Positions 56,442-64,000 of a stretch of 64,000 bases of DNA are shown piece after piece (positions within the stretch are counted from its first letter, which is position 1; the number at the start of each line of letters is the position of its first letter). This stretch comes from Hymenobacter qilianensis (GTDB lineage Bacteria > Bacteroidota > Bacteroidia > Cytophagales > Hymenobacteraceae). The stretch is from contig NZ_CP060784.1 in assembly GCF_014489555.1 (NCBI RefSeq), positions 2,418,001 to 2,482,000 of the forward strand, written 5' to 3'. The position numbers were made by a program, and so were the translations under genes. Below the pieces are notes generated by a model. That model made no database searches, had not been told where the DNA came from, and was given only the letters and a program-made list of their open reading frames with translations.

Positions 56442-58804
56442 ATGTCCGCTTCCGAATCGCCCAATTCTGTACAAAAGCCGCGTCGGCGCTGGCCTAATAT
56501 CCTGTCGCGCATGGCGTGGGGGCTTTTATTATAGGGCTGGGCGTCTTTCTGCTCTATCCTATTCTGGTCAGCACCAACTTCATGTTTCTCTTTGGCAAGT
56601 CGCCGGGGCTGGAGGAACTGGAGAACCCGAAAGTGGAAAAGGCTTCCGAGCTGTACACTTCCGATGGCGTACTGATTGGTACTTATTTCCGCGAAAACCG
56701 CTCACCTATTCCGTTCAGTAAGATTTCGCCTCTGCTGGTGAAGGCCCTGATTGCCACCGAAGATGCGCGCTTCTACGAGCACGCCGGCATCGACCCACAA
56801 GCTATGGCCGGCGCGGTTTGGGCCGTAGTGCGCGGCGAAAAGCGCGGCGGCAGTACCATTACGCAGCAGTTAGCCAAAAACTTATACAAAACCCGCCGGG
56901 GCGAGACCAGAGGCGCACTGGGTTATATTCCGGTGGTGAGTACGCTCATTAGCAAAACCAAGGAGTGGCTGACGGCCGTGGAGCTGGAGCGCCGCTATAC
57001 CAAGGAGGAGATTCTGCGCATGTACTTCAATACGGTGGAGTACGGCTCGCAGGCCTTCGGTATTAAAGTGGCCGCCAAAACCTTCTTCAGCACCTCACCC
57101 GACAGCCTCAAGCCCGAAGAAGCGGCCATGCTGGTAGGTGTACTGAATAATCCAACAGCTTATAACCCTCGCTTTCACCCCGAAGCCGCGCTCAAGCGCC
57201 GCAACCTGGTGCTAACCCGAATGGGGCAGGCTGGACATTTGAGCGCCCAAGTCGTTGATTCTCTGAAAAAAAGCCCCCTGGCGTTGCGCTATCAGGTAGA
57301 TAAGCACTTCGACGGGCCAGAGGCATACTTCCGTGGGGCCGTAAGCCAGACGGTGAATGAATGGTGCGAGAAGAACGGCTATGACATGTACCGTGATGGC
57401 TTGAAAATCTATACCACCATCGATTCGCGCATGCAGGCCCACGCCGAGGAATCGGTATTGCAGCGCATGAAGGTGCTGCAACGGCAGTTCGATAATTTCT
57501 GGCGCAATAGAGGCGGTAATCCGTGGGTAGATGATCAGGGGAAAGAAATTCCCGGTTTCATTGAAACCCAGATGAAGCGCACCGATCAGTACAAGCGGCT
57601 AGCTGAGCGCTACAAGGGCCAGCCCGCCCGCCTGGATTCGGCCTTGAACGCGAAGCGCCCGATGAAGGTGTTTACTTGGAAAGGCGACGGTGACACGACA
57701 CTCGTCATGTCGCCTCTCGATTCGCTGGCATACTACAAGAAGTTTCTGCACGCCGGCATGATGACCATGGACCCCTTCACGGGCCACATCAAAGCCTGGG
57801 TGGGCGGGCTGAACTACCGCTTTTTTCAGTACGACCACGTAAAGCAAGGTCGTCGGCAGCCGGGCTCTACGTTCAAGCCGTTCGTTTACTTAACGGCTCT
57901 CGACAATGGGTACACACCCTGCGACCGTATCCGCGACGAGCGTGTAACCATTCGTTACGTGGAGAACGGCAAAAACATGGAGTGGAAGCCCAACAACGTA
58001 ACCCGCGAGTACTCCGGCTCCAACATGACGCTGCGCCACGCTATGGCCCGCTCCATCAACTCCGTCACGGCCCAGCTGACAGAGCTAGTAGGATGGGAGA
58101 ACGTGGCCAAATATGCTCACAAAGTTGGTATTCGCAGCAAGCTGCTCGATGTGCCCAGCATTGGCTTGGGCTCGGGGGGCGATGTGAGCGTGTACGAAAT
58201 GGTAAACGCCTACAGCACGTTCGTAAACAACGGCTTCCGTACCGAACCTTTGCTCGTGACTCGCATTGAGGACCGCAACGGCAACGTCATCAAGCAGTTC
58301 GATCCTAAGCAAAAGCGCGTTATTCCGGCCGAAACAGCCTGGCTTATGCTTCACATGCTGAAGGGCGGTATGGAAGAACCCGGTGGTACGTCACAAGCGT
58401 TGTGGGAGTACGACCTGTGGAAGAAGGGCAACGAGATAGGGGGCAAAACCGGCACTACCTCCAACTATTCCGATGGCTGGTACATGGGCGTAACCAAAGA
58501 TTTGGTGAGCGGCGTGTGGGTAGGCGGCGAAGACCGTAGCATTCACTTCTTCCGCTCTCAGCAGGGCGAAGGCAGCCGGATGGCGTTACCCGTTTACGGC
58601 ACCTATATGGAGAAGCTCTATAAGGATAAAGACCTGGATATAGAGTATGGCCGTTTTCCTCAGCCTACTGTTAAGATATCGAAGAAGTACAACTGCGTAA
58701 CGCCTGCCCCGCGCCGCATCGTAGAGCCCATAGATTCGCTGGTCGCTGATAACCTGCTGGAAAAGCTTAACGCAGGCACTATTGCCATACCCGACAGCTT
58801 GTAA
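56442..58804 (+). CDS. Penicillin-binding protein 1A (apparent frameshift near N-terminus)
   Basis: 787 residues from ATG 56442 when one G is added at 56518-56522; without it the first 26 codons end in TAG. Joined start: basic cytosolic end, then one TM helix (AWGAFIIGLGVFLLYPILV). GT51 glycosyltransferase with catalytic Glu in TEDARFYEHAGID and RGGSTITQQLAKNLY. Transpeptidase motifs: QPGSTFKPF (SxxK), ARSINSVTAQ (SxN), GGKTGTTSNYSDGWYMG (KTG). It polymerises and cross-links peptidoglycan, and is the likely target of beta-lactams. The mrcA/ponA-type name is not assigned with certainty. Confidence 0.93.
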
Positions 58805-58823
58805 ATCAGGATAGTCCATCATA

Positions 58824-58864
58824 CAACGGAGGAATAAGAACTGCTGATTCTTATTCCTCCGTTG
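58824..58864. repeat. Perfect 17-bp hairpin covering the end of the SDR gene
   Basis: CAACGGAGGAATAAGAA (58824-58840) and its exact inverse (58848-58864), loop CTGCTGA. It covers the last codons and stop of the minus-strand gene and follows the PBP stop. No T run on either side; may protect or end both transcripts. Confidence 0.8.
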
Positions 58865-59771
58865 CGTAAAATGACTCCAGGGCGCCCTTCAGATTGGGGT
58901 ATTCAAACGTGAACCCTTGTTTCAGTACCTTTTCGGCGCTTACCCGCTGTGAGGCCAGTACGATTTCGCTCATCTCGCCCATCATCAGGTTCAGGGCAAA
59001 AGCAGGCACCTTGGGCAGCACCAAGGGTCGATGCATTACGTCCGCCAAAGTTTCAGTGAAAGTTTGATTGGTAACTGGGTTCGGCGACACGGCATTATAC
59101 GTGCCCTGCCATTGCGGCTCGTCCAGCATCTGAATCAGCAATCGACATAAGTCGTCGAGGTGAATCCAGGACATAAACTGTTTGCCTGAGCCCAAGGCAG
59201 CTCCAGCCATAAGCTTCACGGGTCGGGCCATTTGGGGCAGCGCGCCGCCTTCCGTGCTGAGCACAATACCAATGCGCACAACAATGGTCCTGATGCCCAG
59301 CGCTTCTACTTCATGGGCCGCTTGCTCCCACTTCCGGGATACATCAGCCAAAAAATCATCGGAGGGAGTATTGGGGGGCGTTTCTTCGTTTACAAGCTTG
59401 TCGCCGCTATCTCCATAGATACCGATAGCCGATGCTGACAAAAAAGCCCGAACGTGGTGTTCGCCTTTCGCCAGCTCTTTTGCCAATAGTCTGGTACCAT
59501 CTAGGCGGCTTTCCAGAATCTCGCGCTTTCGCTCGTCAGTCCACTTTCCATCCGACACACTCGATCCGGCCAGGTTAATAATGTAATCGGCGTAGCGAAT
59601 GGCGGCGGGGTCCAGCGTATCGTGGCGCGGATCCCAGCGGAAAGTGTGGTAGTGGCTGGCGCCGGTTTGGCGGCTGAGCAGGGCCACTTCATAGCCCGCA
59701 TCAATGAGTAGTTCGGCGAGACGTGTGCCAATTAGGCCCGTACCGCCGGTGATGAGAACTTTTTGGGACAT
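58851..59771 (-). CDS. TIGR01777-family SDR protein (YfcH-like)
   Basis: 306 residues, extended short-chain dehydrogenase. Rossmann start KVLITGGTGLIGTRLAELL, NLAGSSVSDGKWTDERKREILESR (near 67), FLSASAIGIYGD (112) and the C-terminal DUF1731 domain with ALGSGKQFMSWIHLDDL and VLASQRVSAEKVLKQGFTFEYP. The catalytic Tyr in the usual YxxxK is modified, as in this subfamily. Probably an NAD(P)-binding epimerase-like enzyme of unknown substrate. The end of the gene lies inside a perfect hairpin. Confidence 0.93.
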   Translation of the reverse strand: MSQKVLITGGTGLIGTRLAELLIDAGYEVALLSRQTGASHYHTFRWDPRHDTLDPAAIRYADYIINLAGSSVSDGKWTDERKREILESRLDGTRLLAKELAKGEHHVRAFLSASAIGIYGDSGDKLVNEETPPNTPSDDFLADVSRKWEQAAHEVEALGIRTIVVRIGIVLSTEGGALPQMARPVKLMAGAALGSGKQFMSWIHLDDLCRLLIQMLDEPQWQGTYNAVSPNPVTNQTFTETLADVMHRPLVLPKVPAFALNLMMGEMSEIVLASQRVSAEKVLKQGFTFEYPNLKGALESFYATEE

Positions 59772-59893
59772 ACTAATGGGTGTTGCCTATTGCAGTCTGG
59801 CACTTACGTGTTTGGTCAGCAAAAGGTGTTGGGCAGATGAGGTCGTGAATGGGGATGCAAGCTAATAGGCTGCCGACAACTCACAACCAGAAT

Positions 59894-60571
59894 TTACTTC
59901 CCAATCAACCGCAGGAACTCAGTGCGAAGCGCCTGGTCGCGGTCGAAAGCCCCGCCATACTCGGCCGTAAGCGTGCTACTGCTGGTGTCGTTCACGCCCC
60001 GGCTCATTACGCACAAATGATCAGCCTCAATCAACACAGCCACGTCGTTGGTGTGTAGCGTGTTTTTTAGCTCCTCGGCAATCTGCCGCGTCAGGCGCTC
60101 CTGCACCTGCGGGCGGCGAGCGTAATACTGCACCACCCGATTCAGCTTCGAGAGGCCAACCACGTGCTCGCCGGGCAGATATGCCACATGCGCTTTTCCA
60201 ATGATAGGCACAAAGTGATGCTCGCAGCAGGAGAAAAGAGTGATGTCACGCTCCACCAGCATCTGATGATATTGGTAGCGGTTGTCAAAAAGTTTTACAT
60301 CGGGCTGATATGCAGGGTTGAGGCCGCGAAACCACTCGTGTACATACATTTTGGCTACTCTGCGCGGGGTGCCCTTCAAGCTGTCATCGTTCAGATCGAG
60401 GCCTAGCAACGTCATGATTTCGCGAAAATGATCGGAAATGCTTGCTATTTTCTCTTCCTCACTTAGCGTAAAGGCATCGGGGCGCAGGGGGGTGCGCAGG
60501 TCAGCCGGCAAATGGGCATCGTTTGGGACGGGGTGGTCCGTTGCGGCAACTGCGGGCACGGCGTTATCCAT
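59894..60571 (-). CDS. folE: GTP cyclohydrolase I
   Basis: 225 residues from ATG 60571, which overlaps the stop of queD by eight bases (ATGGATAA); a longer open frame to 60637 would lie wholly inside queD and adds no family sequence. Zinc site: Cys and His in LFSCCEHHFVPIIGKAHVAY (near 130) and the distal Cys in ADHLCVMSRGV. GKAHVAYLPGEHVVGLSKLNR is the GTP-binding part. It makes 7,8-dihydroneopterin triphosphate for folate, or for queuosine with QueD. Coupled translation with queD is likely. Confidence 0.94.
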   Translation of the reverse strand: MDNAVPAVAATDHPVPNDAHLPADLRTPLRPDAFTLSEEEKIASISDHFREIMTLLGLDLNDDSLKGTPRRVAKMYVHEWFRGLNPAYQPDVKLFDNRYQYHQMLVERDITLFSCCEHHFVPIIGKAHVAYLPGEHVVGLSKLNRVVQYYARRPQVQERLTRQIAEELKNTLHTNDVAVLIEADHLCVMSRGVNDTSSSTLTAEYGGAFDRDQALRTEFLRLIGK

Positions 60572-60971
60572 GGTATTCAACAAAGTTGCGTTCGGTCTCA
60601 TATAACGTGACCGATAAAAGTAAATGGGACTCAACATGAGCCCGTAGCTTTTGCCAAATCACTACGGCGATATTCTCGGCCGTGGGGTTGAGGTGGCGAA
60701 ACTCTTCCGTATCCAGGTTGAGGTTACGATGATCAAAGGTATCCAGAATCTCGCGCTTAATCAGGTCGCTTAAGCGCTTCAGGTCATACACGTAACCCGT
60801 TTCCGGATCAATCGCGCCCGTGAGGCGTACGATCAACTCGTAGTTGTGGCCGTGATAGTTGGGGTTATTACACTTGTCAAATACTTGCTGATTGCGCGCA
60901 TCATCCCAGGCAGGATTGAAGAGCCGGTGGGCAGCGTTAAAGTGTTCCTTACGACAGACGGTGACTTGCAT
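60564..60971 (-). CDS. queD: 6-carboxytetrahydropterin synthase (QueD/PTPS family)
   Basis: 135 residues. Zinc ligands H15 (HFNAAHR), H40 and H42 (NYHGHNYEL), and the catalytic Cys at 34 (FDKCNNPNYHGH). Converts dihydroneopterin triphosphate from FolE to 6-carboxytetrahydropterin in queuosine/7-deazaguanine synthesis. The overlap with folE fits a shared pathway. A 6-pyruvoyl-tetrahydropterin synthase (biopterin) role is the main alternative, since the two share fold and active site; no queC or queE is in this window. Confidence 0.88.
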   Translation of the reverse strand: MQVTVCRKEHFNAAHRLFNPAWDDARNQQVFDKCNNPNYHGHNYELIVRLTGAIDPETGYVYDLKRLSDLIKREILDTFDHRNLNLDTEEFRHLNPTAENIAVVIWQKLRAHVESHLLLSVTLYETERNFVEYHG

Positions 60972-61283
60972 AGTGCTTGCTGAACCACGGGTGTAGTGAT
61001 TTGTTCAGTCCACTTCGGTTCGGACTATTTATTCTACGATCAAAAGGACTTTAGCGGCGAATGAAATAGTTGGCATCGCCTTGTAAGTCAGTCGCTGCTC
61101 ATATTGTGGTAGTAAAGCTATAAAGGTTATGACTTAATAAACAAAAGTGTCAATTCTTGAAAAAAAACAACTTAAAGGGTATGTAGTAAAGGGTAGTCTG
61201 GTATAGATTTGGCGTAGTGAGATTTGAGACAGCAACACAATCTTTCTACTAATAACTTTTTCTTCAACCCTTTTCATTCATAT
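60972..61283 (+). other. Gene-free spacer before the secreted coiled-coil gene
   Basis: AT-rich, 312 bases between divergent genes. A -7-like TAGATTTG lies at 61204-61211, 80 bases before the ATG, without a good -33 box. It also contains a run of nine A (about 61161-61169). No coding frame. Confidence 0.4.
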
Positions 61284-61994
61284 ATGAAACAAGGTGTACT
61301 ACTTACTCTGCTCCTGAGCTTCATGCTGACGGTAACTGGCTACGCCCAGAAATCGCCCGTTGATGAAACGGATATGTCGATCAAAGGCATTCCTCGCAAA
61401 GGGCAACGCATTTCCTTGCAGCTTGAAAGCAAGCGCGTAGAAGAATCATGGGCTAAGCGACTGAACGAGAGGTTTGGTAGCAAAGTAAAGAACGACAAAG
61501 GCGTGTATTCGATGGAGGGTGTCACGATCGATGAGATCTCTAAAACGCCGGTTCGGGTATTCAGCAAAATTGATGCTACCCCTACAGGTACTACCATCTG
61601 GTGGGCCATTGACTTGGGCAATGCTTACCTCGACAGAACGGCTACTCCCGTACAATGGAGCGCCGCGGAAAAGTACCTAAAAGACTTTGCTCGTCTGCTC
61701 TATCGTGAAGACTTAGCAGTGCAGGTAGCTGAGGCTGAAAAGTCTCTGGTTATTTCACAGAATAATCATAACGCTGTAATTGCTAAGGCTGACTTGGTAA
61801 GAAAGGATATCGAGAAAAATAAGGCTCGCAAAATGGAGATTCAGCAGGAACTGGCCAAAAATGCCGCCGAGCTTCTCCAGTACAACAACGTAGTGGACAT
61901 GAACCTGAAAGAGCAGGAAGCTGCCCGCGCCGACATTGTAAACATGCGCGTAGCCCTGGAGGCTGTAAAGGATCGTATGAACAAGATTGAGTAG
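61284..61994 (+). CDS. Secreted coiled-coil protein of unknown function
   Basis: 236 residues from ATG 61284 (MKQGVLLTLLLSFMLTVTGYAQ signal); a start at 61224 would give no signal peptide. N-terminal half has a small domain (SIKGIPRKGQRISLQLESKRVEESWAKRLNERFGSKVKNDKGVY ... TTIWWAIDLGNAYLD), the C-terminal half is a long charged coiled coil (QNNHNAVIAKADLVRKDIEKNK...ALEAVKDRMNKIE). Found in this form in Bacteroidota, name not recognised. Own terminator. Confidence 0.75.
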   Translation: MKQGVLLTLLLSFMLTVTGYAQKSPVDETDMSIKGIPRKGQRISLQLESKRVEESWAKRLNERFGSKVKNDKGVYSMEGVTIDEISKTPVRVFSKIDATPTGTTIWWAIDLGNAYLDRTATPVQWSAAEKYLKDFARLLYREDLAVQVAEAEKSLVISQNNHNAVIAKADLVRKDIEKNKARKMEIQQELAKNAAELLQYNNVVDMNLKEQEAARADIVNMRVALEAVKDRMNKIE

Positions 61995-62004
61995 CTTATA
62001 CCAA

Positions 62005-62046
62005 GCACGAAAAAGCCCCCAGAGTTTGTCTGGGGGCTTTTTCGTG
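62005..62046. terminator. Terminator, shared-stem family, convergent
   Basis: GCACGAAAAAGCCCCCAGA / TCTGGGGGCTTTTTCGTGC with a GTTTG loop, between the coiled-coil and pyrophosphatase-like genes. Confidence 0.93.
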
Positions 62047-62069
62047 CTCTACCCTTCCCGGAAGCTTTC

Positions 62070-62659
62070 CTAGCGCATTACACTACGCACATGTTCGACG
62101 GCCGCCTGTTCGTCTTTCCAGCCCATAATGCGCACCCTGCCAAGAGAGGCCCGGTGCTGAAACCAAAGCCGCAGTATCTGTTGGGCGGCCGGGTAGCGCT
62201 GGGTAAAATCAGTCCAGGTTCTCGTCTCTGGTAAGATCTGCTGGCTGGGCCGGGCTGGTACCGCCAACACTACCCGCTCCAAAGCGCCGGCATTATCAAG
62301 CACCACCAGGCCAATGGGCAGCACTTCCAGCACCGTACCTGCCGGCTGACTTGCCGCCAGCACCAACACGGGCAGCGGAAATCCAGCTGCGGTGCTGGTA
62401 CCCGGCACAAAGCCATAATTACCAGGATAAGGCAAAAACTCCAGCACTCGGTCTTTGCCCGCCCGCTGCTGGGGGCAAATTCGTGAGTGGCTGCATCGTA
62501 GCGACGCTCAAGGTTGGTGCCCGCCGGAATCTCAATGACAGCTTGAAGCAGCTTTCGCTCAGATGAGAAGGTCGGTAACTCGGCGTAGTCGGTTTGGCAA
62601 CCAGCTACGCCGAGACCAATCAGAAGGCTAACTATAAGTCGTTTGGCTCCCTGCATCAA
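62070..62659 (-). CDS. Inorganic pyrophosphatase-like lipoprotein, probably inactive (apparent frameshift)
   Basis: 196 residues when one C is added at 62471-62475; joined frame reads THEFAPQQRAGKDRVLEFLPYPGNYGF. Signal with lipobox GVAGC (residue 21). The body follows family I pyrophosphatase: AVIEIPAGTNLERRYDAATHE, LPYPGNYGFVPGTST, LPIGLVVLD, LAVPARP, VRIMGWKDEQAAVE. But the metal-binding DGDPVD motif of the E. coli enzyme (D65, D67, D70) is AGFPLP here, and D102/K104 are not kept. So it keeps the fold but most likely not the hydrolysis; it may be a binding or structural lipoprotein. Confidence 0.8.
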
Positions 62660-62668
62660 TACTTGGAC

Positions 62669-64000
62669 TTACTTAGCTAGCTGCTCATCGAGCTGGCGGA
62701 AAGGGTTGAGTTGATCTAGGCGCAGCACGAAGCGTATCCGATCAGTAAAATCCTTGCGGCTGCTAGGCAAGCCATTCTCATACTGAGAGCCGGCCACGGG
62801 CAGATAGAACTGGAAGATATCTTTGATCACCGGAACGACCAAGCCTGCATCGTAGAAGAAATTTTGCCCCCCACGGCTTTCGTATACTGTAAAGTTTTCC
62901 TTCATAGCCCCAAAATCTGCGAAGATGCCTAGGCCTGTTACTGGCAGATCAGCTTGCAAGTTAAGGGTGCTAAGCCAACGCTGACTTGCTACTGAAATCT
63001 GAACTTCATTGCCTACAAAAGCTTTGAAAGCGCCGTCGCGGTCATCAGTTTGGTGCGTTTGGGCGGTAAAAGCATTCGAAATCTGCTGACGATCTAAGAA
63101 GGCAGTTTGGCGGCGGTAGTCGGGGCTGCCGCTCAGACCAATGACGAAAGGTGCGTCGTTAGCTTTTTGCAGGAAGCGTCCTCCAAACAACCGGGCCTGC
63201 ACGCGTTTCTTCGGCGAGTAATAGCGGCTATACGAAGCTGAAGCGCGCAACAGCGTAGCTTGCAAAGACGAGCTTTCAATCGATAAATCCGGCGTGAGTC
63301 GGTTCAGCTCCACGCTGGCTGACCAGCTTTGCAGGGCGTCACCAGCCTGCACCTGATACAGCAACGTCTGGATGCTGCTGGTCACATCAGAATCCTCGTT
63401 GCGCACGGAAGTGTTAGCAAGTTGGACCATGTGCTGGGGGCATTATACGCCGACTTAGGCAAAGTCAGGGTCAAGCTAGGCTCCACCTTTACATAGCGTT
63501 CGAAACGTTGTACCGTTACGCCGGTAATGAGCTGGCGAGCGGTTTCCTTGGGCAAAATGTTCAGATTAAGCGTGCCGATACCGTTCAGCTCATTGCGATT
63601 GAAGCTGTACATTGGCATCGCCAGGTAGCTCAAGCGCTTGGGAACCAAAGGGCTGCTATAGAAAGCCGCCCCCAGCATGAGCTTGTCGGAAGTATTGGCT
63701 CCCAGCACCGGCGCCCAGTTGATGGCAGCACGGTCCCAGCGCTCCACACTTACGAGGGGTCGGAAACGCAGCGGCTCCAGGCGAGGCAAGCTGCCTTCCA
63801 GCTTGAGCTTGTCGTCGCGACGGTTGAGCTGGGGCGTCAGGTAAGCTGGATCAATGACGACAGCGGCAACGCCCTCACGCCGGAAGTCAAGCTGGGTTTC
63901 CTCATCTTCTTCGCCGTTGCCAAATACAGGCGTCCATTGCGTTTCAATCACCTCGCCCTGAGCGTTAAGCGTAGCTACTGGCACGGCAAACGGAGCGGGC
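62669..64000 (-). CDS. C-terminal part of an M1-peptidase-like surface protein (5' end outside window; apparent frameshift)
   Basis: Open to the window edge; about 440 C-terminal residues when one base is added at 63436-63440, giving KSAYNAPQHMVQLANTSV. The proximal part has DPAYLTPQLNRRDDKLKLEGSLPRLEPLRF, RAAINWAPVLGANTSDKLMLGAAFYSS and YLAMPMYSFNRNELNGIGTLN. This pattern is seen in large Bacteroidota M1-type metalloproteases after the catalytic domain. The rest is beta-rich (NPFRQLDEQL end). The zinc motif lies outside the window, so this is an inference. It could also be a plain outer-membrane barrel. Confidence 0.55.

Noticed and set aside
22442..63440. Phase variation or programmed frameshifting at G runs
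   Set aside because: The runs also break serS and rho, need only one extra base, and occur with intact six-base copies elsewhere. Undercalling of homopolymers is simpler.

Overview
The window looks like a chromosomal segment of a Bacteroidota bacterium, most likely a Hymenobacter-like member of the Cytophagales. This rests on the content seen: TonB-dependent outer-membrane barrels with carboxypeptidase-regulatory domains, several OmpA-like proteins, DUF4252 and DUF4173 families, a Rho with a huge Arg/Glu/Pro insert, no convincing Shine-Dalgarno sequences, and TAnnTTTG-type -7 promoter elements. Base composition is GC-rich, with a few small AT-richer genes. No phage, transposase, CRISPR array or plasmid gene was seen.

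Layout. 1-7.3 kb: tail of a TonB-dependent receptor, an OmpA-type lipoprotein, class I aldolase, AccD, three glycine-zipper envelope proteins (two with OmpA domains) and an endonuclease III. 7.4-17.2 kb: radical SAM/SPASM protein, gamma-carbonic anhydrase, TM2 lipoprotein, CorC-type transporter, DsbD, a strange tRNA-like gene, Lrp regulator, MORN-TonB protein, thioredoxin. 17.3-24.7 kb: dnaE, fatty-acid desaturase, MltD/LysM hydrolase. 24.9-32.4 kb (minus strand): TonB-type barrel, then a compact cluster of M16 peptidase, SRA-YDG protein, DUF4184 protein and O-methyltransferase, preceded by a GT9 glycosyltransferase. 32.7-44.9 kb: Xaa-Pro aminopeptidase, TSP3/OmpA porin-like protein, DUF4252, EVE, two small lipoproteins, PolX, second GT9, OsmC and UBP zinc finger. 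45-52.6 kb: serS, rho, DsbA/FrnE-like protein, UbiA prenyltransferase, methyltransferase. 52.8-56.3 kb: membrane protein, winged-helix regulator, DUF4173 and a ferritin-like protein. 56.4-64 kb: PBP1a, YfcH-type SDR, folE-queD, a degenerate pyrophosphatase-like lipoprotein and part of an M1-peptidase-like protein. Many genes serve the envelope: murein synthesis and cleavage, lipoproteins, barrels, glycosyltransfer and disulfide handling.

Two window-wide signals stand out. First, 14 genes carry 18 apparent frameshifts. Each is repaired by adding one G or C to a G/C run, usually five where six are needed, and essential genes (serS, rho) are hit. This points to homopolymer undercalling in the assembly rather than biology, so these genes are annotated here as single CDSs. 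Second, the six-G runs belong to a dispersed word, close to CTGGGGGGCAAAT (and a GGGGGGCTTTTT variant). It occurs in genes in several frames, on both strands and in spacers, far more often than composition predicts. It resembles one arm of the nearly identical terminators (AAAAAAGCCCCCAGA / TCTGGGGGCTTTTTT) that end many genes here. This word is the best candidate for something undescribed. Other candidates are the 114-nt tRNA-like locus and the pyrophosphatase-like lipoprotein that has lost its metal-binding aspartates.
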